In this document: piece by piece, positions 25,581-39,700 of the stretch | How the letters are laid out: each line of letters starts with the position of its first letter | Position numbering within the stretch: the first letter of the stretch is position 1 | Notes under the pieces: model-generated | Told to the model about the DNA's origin: nothing | What the model saw: only the letters and a program-made list of their open reading frames with translations | Databases searched by the model: none | Made by a program: the position numbers and the translations under genes | From: Sinotaia quadrata | Lineage: Eukaryota; Mollusca; Gastropoda; Architaenioglossa; Viviparidae | Length of the DNA stretch: 64,000 nucleotides | Reading direction: 5' to 3' | Assembly (NCBI GenBank): GCA_028829895.1 | Contig: CM054179.1 | Span: forward strand, 41,306,617-41,370,616

Positions 25581-26314
25581 ATCAGAGCACTTTACTGTTT
25601 TCTTAAATAATTCTGTCTTTATTTAACTATATTATTTATATAACTATATCCACCATTCATGTGCTCATGTACACAAGATTTAGATTTATTTAAATTTGGT
25701 ACTATGAGTTGACAGTTAAGCTTGCTAAGATTGTAAACCAAATATATGGGTTCTACTTCCCTTCTTGTGTATGTGGTGCTTCCTTTCAGACTTACATTTG
25801 TGCCGATGGTAATAAGTATTTCTTACTGAACTTAGTGTATTGTGTCATTTTGTATGTGTTCATGATGAAGCATAAAAGCATATTTATTATAATACGTTTG
25901 AATTTATTTTGCATGTATACTCAGCAAATTAATTTGTAATAAAACTACTTGAAAACAAATTTGAAATGTTTGCACACAAAGAAATCATATTATTTGTACT
26001 TTTGTGCTGTAAACTTTTGAATACTGGCAGTGTCACTAGTGTTCTCATCACATTTATGCTTGAATACATGCAATGGATACCATCTGTACCCAAATCATTA
26101 TGGGTGATACCCTTAACCAGCCTTTTTCTTTCAAAATACATCATCATCTATCTGCATCAGATTTGATCATCTTTCCCACCTCTGTTCTTTTCCCTGTCTT
26201 TTCTTTTTTTCCTTTTCTATTTCTTGTGTGTCCTGTCTTGAAGTTTAAACAAATTTTGACATTAAACATCATAAATATTTTTCTTAAAATTGTTGTTTTC
26301 TGCTAGACAACTTG

Positions 26315-26710
26315 TAATTAAGAGTGAATACTTACCATTTTGGTAAGGAAATAAGTGAAACAATAAAATTAAAGAGTTAAAGAATAAATACCAGTGTTCT
26401 TAGTGATGGAATATGAAGCACAAAAAAAATAAATTGAAGTGTATTGTAAATAATTACCATCTTGGTAAGGAAGCAAGACAAAATACCAAAATAAAATTAT
26501 AGTGTGAGTGAATACCATCTCAATGAAGGAGTGGAACAATAAAATTAGGCTTTTGTGAATAAATACCATTTCAGGGAAGGAGTAAGGAACAGGACCATAA
26601 AATTAGGTTTATGTGAATAAATACCATCTGAAACAAGACAATAAAATTAGGTTTTTGTGAATAAATACCATCTCAGTGAAGGAGTAAGAAACAGGACAAT
26701 AAAATTAAAA
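26315..26710 (+). repeat. ~55-65-bp minisatellite, about 6 copies
   Basis: Units contain gtgaataaataccatctcag, tgaaggagtaagaaacagga and caataaaattag, with copy-specific deletions. Confidence 0.85.
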
Positions 26711-27439
26711 TATAGGGACTATTCCATTCCCAACATTGCTGCAGACATTTTTTTCACTCCAAAACCTTCCTGAAAGCTGTTTAATAGAATGGATGCTATT
26801 TTGCGCATCTTAACAGTTCTAGCATGCCAGTTCCATCATATGAATTGGTTTTCCTAAGCACTTTTCTAGATTACATTGGATTATGAAACTTTTCTTTTCT
26901 CTTGGCAGTTGTGTTGCCTTTTTGAGCCCATATTATAAATTTTTAGGGGACAGTTCCCCAAAATACCCCCATCCCACCGCAATTTAAATTTTGTTTTATT
27001 GTTGCTGAAAATGATTGAAACTTGAAAATGTACATTTGCCTAATTCTAATCTAGAGACAGCTGACTAAAGGACTCTTGACACAGTATACCCGGCACTGTA
27101 ATAAAGATCTTGCTGTTTACATGGGTATATGGTATATTTGCACAGATATGAGATACTTATTTTGATAGAAACTGTGAATTAGCGTGAATACGGGATGCAG
27201 AAAGGAGTATTTGATATACCTGCTTGATTGTGGGACACCTTGTACAGTGTAGCACCAATTGAGAAAGATGCATTATGCATTTTCATGTGACTGATTTTAG
27301 AAAACTTAACATTGCTCTTTTGAGAAAGATAACATTATAATTCATTTAATTCAGTTCCATCTTTAATCATGATTTGCTATTCTAAGAGCCAGGATTCATT
27401 TGAATGAACTTTGAAATAACTGTTAAGCAGAAAGATGAA

Positions 27440-27690
27440 AACACTTTAATTGGATTTCATTAAATGTTAACAGAATGCAATAGATGTGTGCATGACCTTA
27501 AAGGAATTTCATTAAATGTGAACAGAACGTAATATATGGGTGTGTGACCTTAAAGGGGATTTCATTAAATGTGAACAGAACCTAATAGAAGGGTGTGTGA
27601 TCTTAAAGGGATTTCATTAAATGTAAGCAAAATGTAATAGATTGGTGCATGATCTTAAATGGGATTTCATTAAATGTGAATAGAACGTGT
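27440..27690 (+). repeat. ~50-bp minisatellite, about 5 copies
   Basis: Units contain ttaaagggatttcattaaat, gtgaacagaacgtaatagat and gggtgtgtgacc. The last copies are more diverged. Confidence 0.85.
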
Positions 27691-27951
27691 GATCTCTGTA
27701 TGAAAGATGTAGGTATCGAAGAAGCACATGAATGGTTCAGTTTTACAAAAACAAATTCCATTTATCCAGTTGATCAGGCTCATGAGCACAAGTACACACT
27801 AATGTTTATGTACACAGTCAAAACATGTTCTTGCTTGTGGCAAACCATTATTACATTTATATCCTCATCTTTTGTATATTAACCTAATTTCTTGTCCACT
27901 CTTCTCTGTTCCCAAACCACTTCTACTGAATGTGTTCCTGGGAGAGCGGGA

Positions 27952-27977
27952 ATATATATATATATATATGTATATAT
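27952..27977. repeat. (TA)n microsatellite
   Basis: Alternating TA with one G interruption, followed by a poly-T tract. Confidence 0.85.
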
Positions 27978-30900
27978 TTTTTTTTGGCTGATTCACTTAA
28001 ACTAATTGTTTGAAAATTAACTTCATGAAAGGATAAAATGCATTCCTGAAGTGGTGTCAGTCTCAAGCTGATGCCAGTTAACACTGAAACCCTATTTTTG
28101 TGAAACTTGTGAGGACAGACTGTGGGGTCCGAGGTTTATTAATTTATTTTTGTTTGAGGTTTGAATGAAAAGTTCAGATGTTTGGATTGTTCTATTCACT
28201 GATGTATTGCTTGCATTTATTTATTTAGTTTATCCAAGCATGTATACTTAATCTTACAAATACTATTTTGCTTTTCTTGATTTGAGAATATGTACAGGAC
28301 ATATTGCAATGGACATAAATTGCCACCATTTTAAGTGGAAAGAATTGTATATGTTCTTTATGCATAATAATTGATGTTGTGAGTTCTGTCTACCCACATA
28401 ATGACATCAAATATGTCCACTGTACTAAGTTGTAATGTTCCATCAAAATATCACATATATTTTTTCCAAATGTATTTGCCTTAAAGAATCTGTTTTTGGT
28501 GCATTTAAAAAAAATGACATCAAATGAAATTATCATACATTTAGACCATTAACCATTGTATAACTTACAAATGAATTTGTAATGAAATATATGCAATCTC
28601 CACTTTCTTTGCTTAACGCTTTTTTCAAAGTCTATATTAGTTTTATTTCTAACTCATCGAGCATTTGTGAAAGATGGTACTTGACAGTATAATGGATTCT
28701 TGAATGGTGAGGGAAAAGAATTTCTGGATGGACTGGAGAGTAATTGCCTTTGTTTATTTGACCTAGATGGTGTATAGAAATGAACATTGTTTTTATTATG
28801 TCCTTCTTTCTAGGGACACTATATCTGGGTCAATCACCTTGATCTAAATCAGCAAAATTAAAGACACGTACATGCACACAAACAATAATGCTTTTGGTTT
28901 TCATTCTTCTCTTGTGTCTTAAGAAAATAGGGAAGGAACACTCTTTGTAAATAAATCTTTTCAGAACTGTTTTTAGTGTGGTACTACTTTTTAATTTGTG
29001 AAACAAATCTACTAAATTGTATCAACAAGCAATGCTATTAAATTGAATCAACATGTGGACTTCAAATTGAAAAGCATTTTAAAACTAGTACTGGCCAGGA
29101 GAATTGCAAGTAATGGATAATCATACATGTGTACTGTCATGTTTTTATTTATCTACACGTGCTCCTAATCACTTTAACAGCATCTTCTTTTTGCTTAAAA
29201 AAATATTATTATAATAAGCATCATAATAATATCATTAAAGTACAACATAATACTTTTGTGTACAGTAGCTGTAAAAAGACTGAAAAGTCATCTATAAATT
29301 TACTGTTATTGAGGTCCATCTTGTCATTTTTTTCATACAATATCAAAAATAATTATTTCACTAATCATCTTTGTGTTTGGTTGGTTGGTTGTTGATTTGT
29401 GTTTGCATTCACTTTAAAATAAAAATCATGCTGATGTATATTTCCATACAAATGAACAGCCTTATGTTCTTTAACAATATAAAGCATTAGTATAATAAAA
29501 CATATCAGTATATATTAGGGGGAAAGTGTTTAAATTATATGAATATATTATAGTGTGTTTATTTCTATTTGTGGTTTTGAAATGTTTAAAGTTCATATAT
29601 ATCTGTTATTTTTGTCTTTTGAAATCAGTTATAAAGTTCATGCAGTTTATCGTTCAAGCAATTTTTCATTTAGTAACACAAAGCTAGGTATGTTATATTT
29701 ATAGTTGGGTATATATATATATTTTAATTTCAAAGTTGAATGCATCAAAATAAGTCTGTCCTAAAACTACAGTGCTATATCAAAAATGTCAAACATTATG
29801 TTATCAACCTGGAAGTATTTATGTGATGCATAGAAATTAAAAATAAAGAAAAAATTAAACAAAAAACCCAAACTGCATGTCTTGGTCACTAACTGATATT
29901 GTGTTTAAACATGTGCAACTGACTTTCTTTTCTTTATAATACTGCTTTGTCACTAAGGGATTTTGTTAAATTTACACCACTTTATAATTATTTGAAATTA
30001 AAGTAACTCAGAAATAGTTTGCAGGAAATTTGTAATCCCTTCTGAATAACAAAGTCTGAAGAATATTTTAGGAGGTATCCTTTTATTCTCCTGCTAGAAA
30101 TACCACTTTAAAATTTAAAATAAGAAAAACTTCAAAATAAATTCATTATTTTCTTTACATTTGCGACTATTTCTTTTCTTGAAAATATCTTTATATAACT
30201 TGTTCTATTGTATCTAAGAAACAAAAGCCATTGTGCAACAGCATGAAGAATAGCTTTCAGCAACGGATTTAAATTTTAGAATGTTTAAAAATTGCATCTA
30301 TTTTACAGTTCTACTTTAAGATCATGTAGTCGTCATCAGCTATATTCGAAGATAAATTTGAACATACATAACAAATATTTCTGTCACATTAAAATATAAA
30401 ATTAAAAATTTTATATTTTACAATGTATTTTTAAAATTTCAGGAAGCTTAATATTAATAATAATCGCATACATAAAGTCCTTTACGCACTTTTTAATGAA
30501 TTATTATGAAACAATCTGTAAATGACATTAAAGTGTCAATTCCACATTTTAGGATAACTAGAGATTCTCAATACTGCTTTTTCTTACATTTTATAAGGCA
30601 ACAGCCTCAAAGCTTTAATTTATGGTAAATTTTTAAGATATTATTTCAGAAAAAGAACATAGTATAGGAGGACAACTCAACCATCTTGTTCACCTGGCTT
30701 TTTAGCATTTCATTTTTTTTAAAACATAATTTACTTGTCAAAATTGCATTCTTTGAAAATCTTTGGGCTTGAAGTCTTCAATGTAAAAAACAGCAAATAG
30801 GACTCTGTATTGCATGATGGATGAAATATATATAATTACTGGTGTGTTGCTAATTGCAGTAAAACTGTTCAATTTGATTTTAAATGTAGTTTTCAAATCT

Positions 30901-32388
30901 ATTCTATCTTGCCTAAAATCTAAATTGTTGAATTTGAAAGTGCACAGAGATAGTAGAAAATCTGTTTCATTAAGTTACACCAGAAATTATAAATAAGGAC
31001 AAAAATGAGTAATTGATAATAAGGAGACCATTACAGAATAGTGATTTTGTGAAATGTGTTTATTATTTGTCCAAGTTAAAATGATAACAGATTAACTGAG
31101 TAGAATTTACAGTGTGTGTGTGTGTGTAGCAAAACAACTATTTTTTTCCTTATGAAAACAAGACAAAATATTTTTAAACCATGAGCATATACTACAGACT
31201 TTAAGACTTGTACATTTTATGGCACAGTGTATTTATATGTCTACAGAAAACAGCTAAGAGTGCTACAGATAGTCAGAGGTTCAGATTCAGAATCAAAGTC
31301 TGGCTCAATTTCCTGCAAACATTGGATTGCAAAACCCTCTTCCCTAATAGCATTGGTCATCATATAAAAATACATCAATTAAAAATATAAACTATTTCCT
31401 TCCTAAATATAGACTTTTAATACAATTAAAGAGTACATCAAACATATATGGATAAAAGTGTGTACTAGAGCACACACAGTACTCTAGCTAGTCATAAATG
31501 CAGTGTTATTGTATGCTGCTATTAAAAGCAAGGAAAAGACCTGGATCTGTCAACATGCCTAATTTTAGTCATCCTGCTTGCTTATACATGCTGGTTACAC
31601 AAGCTAAAGAATACTGCGCACAGCCATATACAGGCACAAGCAAACAACATTAAAATAGTAATGGGCTAGATATATAACAAATTTAAAATAAAGAAAATAT
31701 AAAGATTTATCCTCACCTCACCACAATCATAAGTGTCTGCATCTTGACTTAAGTTATTACTTTTATAGTTATCAAAGATTTTTAAAAAGTACTTATATGA
31801 GTAATATACTTACTATCTAATATGAAGGCACATTCCATAAATCTGTTGTTTTATCAAAGTGTTCAATAAATAGGGTGTATTCATCAAAATTAAATATTAT
31901 CATGGGGAAACAATTTTGTCAAGCTTATTTGAATATAGATAAGTCTGAAATACTGGGTGACCTGCTTAACAAGGGAAATAACTCTAATCAAGTGATAATA
32001 CATGATGAAATTGCTGAGTGGTTACAATATATCAAGTAGATTTCCTGTTGTCAACTTTTAACTAAATTTATGCAGTGAGCATTTAGGACATTTCTATTTA
32101 TGAAAGACACCTGTAAAACTTGCATTTCAATGATTGTGTTCCTTTTCTGTGGTTGGCACACAGCACATCACAGACATGGCTAAGTGGTATTTGTAATTAT
32201 CATTATGAAATTGCTGTGTTAATTCAGTACAGATGTATAGGAGTTTTTTTCTTGAAGGATAAGACATGCAGAATTCTGGACATTGTCTCTCTTTTTTTTT
32301 TTTTTAAATTCAGTCTAATTTATTTTGGACAGATAGCATATTTATATGGTACAAAACCAAAAATTTCTTCAGGAATGGAGTAATGTTT

Positions 32389-32392
<4 letters not shown>

Positions 32393-32434
<42 letters not shown>
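32393..32434 (+). repeat. (CT)n microsatellite
   Basis: About 20 uninterrupted CT units, a likely polymorphic locus. Confidence 0.95.
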
Positions 32435-32438
<4 letters not shown>

Positions 32439-32597
32439 ATTGGTACTGCCATGCTCAATTCACTGAGTGTTAACAATGAAAAAATTGTATTAGTAAGAAT
32501 TTATAAAATATTTTGTTAATAATAATTTTAACATGTATCTTTTAGCACCAAATCTCATTTTACACTTCTCTCCCTAATCCTTTCCATTCTGTCATTA

Positions 32598-32598
<1 letters not shown>

Positions 32599-32629
<31 letters not shown>
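32599..32629 (+). repeat. (GT)n followed by G homopolymer
   Basis: A short GT run passes directly into about 17 consecutive G residues. Homopolymer length may be unreliable in the assembly. Confidence 0.9.
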
Positions 32630-32630
<1 letters not shown>

Positions 32631-33047
32631 CTAAAAAAGAAAATAATAAAAAGAGATGCAAAATAAACCCCAATACAGAAATTACTTGCAAAGGGGGAAA
32701 AAAAAACCAAAGACTAAAAAAATAAATTAACAAATCTAAGATATCAATTAATAAAAGATAGGTTTGACTGACAAAATGTGTTGAGAAGCGTTTAATTAAT
32801 TGTCTATTTTATACTCTCGATTTTGAAATGAATTATATACATATTACAGCTCTGTACTGTTGGCTGAAAAATTTAAGATGCTGCAGCCAATAGACAGAAT
32901 AAAGGGATAGGAGGCATATTTGACACCCGTTCAGCATTCATGGTGGGTCTCCATGCTAACAATGCTGAAAAATACACAACTAAATAATGACAGCCTCTTA
33001 CCATTAACAAAGAAGCCTAAAAGCCTGTCTCTCAACTCTCTTGTATT

Positions 33048-33069
33048 TTGTTGTTGTTGTTGTTGTTGT
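33048..33069 (+). repeat. (TTG)n microsatellite
   Basis: About seven TTG units; the opposite strand would read as poly-Gln in a short spurious frame. Confidence 0.85.
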
Positions 33070-33360
33070 CCTGCCCACACTATAAATTCTCTCAATGATA
33101 TGTGCAAGTCCCTATCTACTAAATAACAAGCTCCTGTGCATAAAAAAGTATTCAAAATTTAATATGCATAATGTGGAAGCATTTATTATACAGGTGAAAG
33201 AACAATTTCAATAATAAAATCCAAATCACAAAACCAAAATGGAAAAAGAAGCACTTCTGGCTTGGATTCACCATTACAGTAATGACATTGATACAGATAT
33301 TGTTAAAAAAAATGGTAAGTATTAATTTAATGAGTGTCTTGGTAAATATGAAAAGGCTTG

Positions 33361-33594
33361 AATCGTCCCCACCCCGACTCAACTCTAACCACTTTTGTGG
33401 AGCTTCAATATTTAAATGGTGGTTTGGTCAAGGCCCCAGAATGCAAGGAGAACCAAGTTCCTCCAATGTCAACCCATAATCGTCCCCACCCCGACCCAAC
33501 TCTAACCACTTTTGTGGAGCTTCAATATTTAAATGGTGGTTTGGTCAAGGCCCCATAATGCAAGGAGAACCAAGTACCTCCAATGTCAACCCAT
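33361..33594 (+). repeat. 117-bp tandem duplication, two near-identical copies
   Basis: Both units start aatcgtccccaccccgac and end atgtcaacccat; the second begins at 33478. They differ at a handful of positions, so the duplication is recent. The unit is more GC-rich than its surroundings. Confidence 0.9.
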
Positions 33595-35019
33595 AAACTG
33601 AGAGTGTCTCATCAATGTAGTTTCTGCAAGCCTTGGAATGGGGCGGGGGGGAGGAATCCGCTAGCGAAAAACACACATTGGTAAATATCAAAGGTACAAG
33701 ATAAAATAATCAGTCATAGCCCACGAACTTTATATTTTTGACCAACGCGATCCACGGAGTTGAATAAGTTGGACATCCCTGTTAAAAATACTGACTATAC
33801 TCAACTAGTCTTATATGTGTGTGTGTGTGTAAAATTTAGTGTTGCACTTTGTTTCTATTTCATTATCTCTTAAGTCACAGGATTCTAATTTGAAGCATGC
33901 AAAATTACATAATTAGTTGCAGTGTGTCTGCTTTTCCAGCCTGCATAAAAATTATCTGTATTCACAGTACTTGTATTTACTATGATCAGCATTAAAAAAA
34001 AAAAAAAAAGTTCCCAAATGGCTGACAGATTCTTATTTGGACAAATACTCTTTTCTAGCAAAAGGCGGCGTTTATAAGAAATGTGTGCTTGACTGACATT
34101 GAATTATAGATTTTTATCAAGAAAAGTTATTGAAAGGTAACAGTAATACTATTTTTAATTTGGTTTGATTTATCAGCATATACGTTTTAAAAATCTTAAT
34201 ATTTAGTGCTAAATACTTGTCGTATAGGTACTATTTAATCATGTGAAGACAGTGAGGAAGCATTAGGCACAGTAGGCCGAATAGCAGACGATTTTTACAG
34301 CGTACATTCTTTTCAATAAAATTATCACATTCCTGCTGGACCTTAGTATCCTCTGAAATTGAAAATATTAAAAGTAAATTTTAATCCGAAATATAAATTT
34401 AGTAGCCTAGGAGAGAATATACACATACATATTTAGGTTAAATTAAAAATTGTAAAAGCAACAGTAATACTTTGGTGTCGCAAACTAAGGCAAACTAGAC
34501 TGTATAAAACAGTGAGTGTTTCTTCGTAGTGTTTATCAGTTTCATATTTTCTTTCACACATAATTCATCAACACAAAAAGATTAGCAATGACTAATTCAA
34601 TTACTACTATTATTGGAGAAGTTCTTTGCTCAGTGTCTGAAGATTAGTAGTTACATTTTAAATTTTTTGAAATGCAATGGCAAACAGGTGCATGCACATT
34701 TCCAGTCACACAATAATAAACTTTTGTCTCTCTCACTAAAGTTGTTGAGGCATATTTATCGCTGATCTGCCCCAGTAGCGCATTTGAGAAAACACTGTGC
34801 ACAATGGGACCATACCAATAAGCACTTTCGAAAATACCAGATGTGTGAATTCCAAGCTATAATTTTTATGAATAGATTTATTATTTGTTTAAATAGGCCT
34901 AGAAATCATTACATTAATTATAAATCATTTAGTTATATATTTATTATATGTATAATTATTTAGTCATATATTTATATAGTACTACTATTAGTAGGGATTA
35001 ATTACTATTAATAGAGATA

Positions 35020-35044
35020 AGAGAGAGAGAGAGAGAGAGAGAGA
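35020..35044 (+). repeat. (GA)n microsatellite
   Basis: About 12 GA units. Confidence 0.9.
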
Positions 35045-36540
35045 TTTCTTAAAAGTATGGTATGAATTGATGATCACTTTTAGTTTTTAAAATTAGGAAT
35101 TTTACCATGCAAATCACTTATTAGATACCCTTTACAATGCCATTGATTACTAAAATTAAAGAAATAATGTTTAAATAACCCTAATTTAATATTTAAATTT
35201 AAACTCTGCTGTCTTTTTGTATGTTACATATGTAATATGAACTAATATTAATACAGCACAAAGTATATTTATTTTTGGGCATATTGCAAACTGTGATCAT
35301 TGAAAAGAATCTGGACTATTCTGATCACAGTCAATTTCCACAGTCCCTTAACCTAAACTGTTTGGTGTATTTCATAACAATTGCTTTAATCTATAATAAA
35401 GCCGTTGAATTGTTGAAAATAATTTGTTGACACTATATTGATTGAGAGTTGAAGTTGGGTTTTTTGATTGCAGACATCTCATACTGGACTAAAGTGATCT
35501 TTAAATTAAATCAGCATTTGTAGATAAATTTGACAATGCTATAGAAAGTCTCTAAATCTTTGATTTAGTTTCAAATTAAATCATTATTTTCTATAGCAAC
35601 TGATGGTTAAGGATTTGTTAAGGATTGCTAGTGTTATGCTAAATTGTGAATGTCTCTGAATTTTCAAACTATGATATTTTCATTACATTAGCTTCATATA
35701 TTAACAGAACAGAAGTATGTTAGTTACTGTTTGTAAACTTTTCTCACTACCCCACCTTCTGATTTTTATGACTTTTAATATTTTCTACACCTTTTAAATG
35801 AGTTTTTTGAGATGATTTTTGTTTGTTTGTTTTTTGTTTGTCAAGAGATCAAAGAGTTGCAAAGAGCTAGGTTGAGTCAATAGGGTAAATATTCCAGCTA
35901 AATTTGTTTCAGCGGTTAAAAAAAGAAAACGTCTTTATAGACAGTTTTGATCTTTTTTTCTTGATTTTTCCATTGGTACTTTTATACAAATTTTCTTTTA
36001 GAGTTGAGATCCTCATTCTAGGCTTTCCTGACCATTTTCATATCCTGGTTCGCTTCATCTCAAGTATCTCCCAAATTAATTATAATTGCCAGCTTGCAGA
36101 ACATTCCTCTTTGTTCTTAATGATTGCACTTTTCTGACTAGTTTTCTGTTCTCTCATCTCTCATGAGTCATTTTCTTTCCTCCCTCCAAAACTCTTCAGC
36201 TGAGCACCCACTGCATTGTTTTCTCTCTTTTGTTCACTAATCAGTTATATAATCTTTTGCAGATTTCGGGCATGGTTTTCTCCAGTTTCGAAAGATTTTT
36301 TAAAACTTGCTATTATAGTAATGAGTCTAGCATGAGTTTATTTTGAACTACTTAAGTAATAGTATATACATAACCGTAGAGTACACAACCTCAGTTACCA
36401 ACTGTTTAGTATTATTCACACATATTTACTTATTTCTATCAAGAAAAAAAATTATTGACAAACTTTATTGTCTGTCATACCTTTAAAGTTATATGTTTAG
36501 TATATATATATAAAATTGTTTGCTTTATTTTTTCTTTTAG

Positions 36541-36580
36541 AAATTCTTCTTACATTTGTTATCACTCCTAAGAAGCAAAG
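36541..36580 (+). promoter_or_regulatory. MRPL37: Probable 5'UTR segment following a splice acceptor
   Basis: A 12-base pyrimidine-rich acceptor tract ends in AG at 36540, 40 nt before the ATG. There is no in-frame upstream ATG in this segment. This implies a spliced 5'UTR; the upstream exon was not found. Confidence 0.5.
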
Positions 36581-36704
36581 ATGAGGCTGACACATGTGTT
36601 ATATAGGCGTAATCTATCTTTCAAGTGGCGAAATCTTTTGGCTAGCAAGCGTGTCCAGTACAAAGACTTTCCAGTTCGTGTACCTAAAGCTTTAGTCGAA
36701 AAAG
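36581..36704 (+). CDS. MRPL37: MRPL37 coding exon 1: start codon and mitochondrial presequence
   Basis: The ATG at 36581 is the first in the exon (caaagATGAGG). It encodes MRLTHVLYRRNLSFKWRN..., a basic amphipathic start typical of mitochondrial import signals, then PVRVPKALVEK. Donor AAAG|gtgagt, phase 1. An excellent acceptor (tttttcttttag) ends at 36540, so the exon probably begins at 36541 with a 40-nt 5'UTR and is preceded by a non-coding exon or a trans-spliced leader. Confidence 0.88.
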
Positions 36705-39700
36705 GTGAGTAGTTACTTTTCTATTTCTTTTAATTCCATTTTTATTTGTAACTACTCTCTCCCTTCTGTAATATAATTTTTAGTACAAATGGAATTCTCA
36801 AATAAAGACATAACACATTCTAGGAATTGTGTTGTCACAGTAATTTTTTTTAGAAATTTTGAGAGTTTTATATGATATTTTTTTATTAATACATTACAAA
36901 TAATATCTTGAAAATCTGTATTGCAAAATAGCATTTTTCGCAAATTACATAAAATTGTTCACAGAGACTCATTAGGTTGCTCACAATATGCACTATTCTC
37001 TCAGGCATTAACAACTAAACAGCTAACTAGAGTTATTGAACTTTTGGTAAAATATGATTTATTAACCACTTTTTAAAAAATCATCTTAACAGAACCTGAA
37101 TTTGTCTTTGTAAACAGTTTACAAATAGGTTGGAAAATAAAAATCAAATTTATGCTCAAAATAAGAGTTTGATTAGAAAAATAGAAGATATAATTATATT
37201 CTCAGACTAATTATCTTTTTATTTTTAATTTATTTTTTGGGAGGGCTAGGTGGGCTACAGCTTATTGTTCCAGTTGCCTGAAGTATGAATTCAATTAAAA
37301 GCACCGATATAATATTATAAAATATGCTTAAGAAAAAATAACTTTAATGATAAATAATATATCTGGTTTGAGTAGATGTTTTTTAAATGTCCAGTTCAAT
37401 CATGCAATCAAGCCTTTAACTAAGTATATGCACTCAGTTTTAAGCAGGCCTGTAGTTAAAGAGTATTAACCAGTTTGCTTTTTCTACCACAAAACAAGCA
37501 AAAATAAATATTTAAGGCTATAATAAATATCACTTAAAATAGAAGTGAAACCTTTATTATTGTTTTGCACTAAACTTACCCTTAGTCTTGATTTTATATC
37601 CTAAGACCAACTAATCTGAATGATTTAAAATTAATGTACTATGTAGTAGACTTACAGAATAATTTTAAAAATTATCTACATAACCTCATTCAGAGTCATT
37701 TGTTTTCTAAACCCACCAGTAGACAACTATTTTAGATTATAATGTGCAAAGCATTTATATTTCACACTATTTTTCTTGGCCATAGTCATTTCAAAATGAA
37801 AGTAATTTCAAGAAATCATCTAAGTAACTTGCCATTAAACTGAAATATCATTGTTTTATTAGGCTGCAAAATCTAAACAAATCATATCCCCCCAAAAGAT
37901 CTCAATGAAAACAAATTGCAATTACATCAGTGTTTACATCTTATAAAGTTATGTAAGCAATAATTTTTCAAATTTTTTATCACTAATTTAAATTTTATAA
38001 TAAACATTTAAAACACATTGACTATATTGTTATAGAGTCAACTTTTTAAGTGTAGGCCCATATTAGCTGCAGTTCTTTGGTCTCTGCAGAAAAGATAAGA
38101 GTAATTTGCAAGAATAATGACCTAAATCATCATAATGTTCACTGTTTAAAGAGAAAATGGATACTATAATAATGTTCATTCACACTTTAACTGAAAGTGA
38201 AACATAATTTGAATTGTATTTTCACATGGATTTTGTACTATCTTAGTATGAATGGGATCTCCATTCCTAGATCTTGGACTAAACATTTTAAAATAATTAT
38301 TTAAGGAAGAGACAAATTATTTTCAAACCTTAATGTTCACAACAAAGAAACGTTTCACAAATTCAAGCAAAGACAAACAAAACTAATGTTGCAATAGCAA
38401 AGAACATTTACTAGTAGTAGTAGTAAAGAAAATAATATTTAATCTGGATTAATTTTGTTTCATCCATTTTAACACTCTTTCTTTTACATACTTTCACATT
38501 TTAATTGCTATCAATCTTTACATGTTCCTTTTTGATTTTCTTCCCCTTATAAAGTATACTATAGGCTTCTGTGAGCAATTCAAGTTTAATAGCCTGGTCA
38601 ACAATCACTTTATTCAGTTAACCTGAAACAGAGAACTTTTTAAGTAGACATTTCAAAATTTAAAATATAACTTTACCTTTTCTACACACACCTTTCTTTT
38701 ATAACTAATTCTCCTTTTTTTTGATGACAAAATCATTATTTAACATAATAATGACAATGTGTACTTTCATTAGTGTTTTATAGCCTAATATCTCTAATTA
38801 CTTCACCAAATTATAGTTAGAATGCTAAACCCCCATATCTTGTAATAATTTCTAAATCCTGCTGACCAGACTGGATCTTAATTAAACCCATGACTGCATA
38901 ACTTCCTGTGCAAAAGTCCATTGTCTTAAAATCTTGGCCACCACATATGTTTCTTATAATGTTAATGTTATTTAGACTTTTGAGTTTGACAAACTTTTAA
39001 ATATCAACATTTGCTGTAGTGAATAGCTCACCTAAATATTTTAGGCTTATCCTTATTTGGAGGGTGTGGGGTGTCTGTTTGAAAACTAGGAAAGGGCCTT
39101 AGTATAATTTATAAATATCATTATTGCCAGAGATCGTTATCTCAGTCAGCAATGAATCAGTTTAGCTGTCATACATTCAGCAGAGAGAAGCCACATGGTA
39201 ATAAACTAAAACAAGCCCAGTGATCCAATCTTCATCATAAATTCACTGTTTTATTTCAGATGTATAGTTGTTTCAGTTTCACAAGTATAGTATAATTTAT
39301 ATTTTTTTAAAATGCATTGTGATTAATATAATTTGTGCATTTGTTAAGTAGAGATAGCTTTAATATACCATAGTCTCTGTAATTCAAATTTGCGTTAATC
39401 AGACTACCATTAATCCAAACAGCAGAATATGCATTATATTTAGAATTTTGCCACACTGCACATGAATACTGCATGTATTGCTAGTAAATAGTTAATTTTC
39501 AAAGAATTATTTATGCATTGCATTTTATGATAGGTGTGTATTTTATTTTATTCCACATTAAAATAAATATTTATATATCCTGTATATTGAAACCCTAGGA
39601 TACCTTGAGCTCTGTTGTAAGTGTCTCTGTGGATTATTACATAATTTTTGCATGCATTTTTTTCATGAAGATGTTATTATTTGTACATTTCTACAGTAAT

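Larger units (their letters stand above)
25581..36540. other. NAB distal 3'UTR / intergenic region / possible MRPL37 5' non-coding exon(s)
   Basis: An 11-kb stretch without recognisable coding exons. It contains minisatellites (26315-26710, 27440-27690, 33361-33594), TA, CT, GT/G, TTG and GA microsatellites, and many short open frames without conserved sequence. Part may belong to a long NAB 3'UTR. The MRPL37 promoter and an upstream non-coding exon are expected here, but I could not place them. Confidence 0.6.

Noticed and set aside
33358..33558. Open frames with a repeated peptide
   Set aside because: Product of the 117-bp tandem duplication; no start context or homologue.
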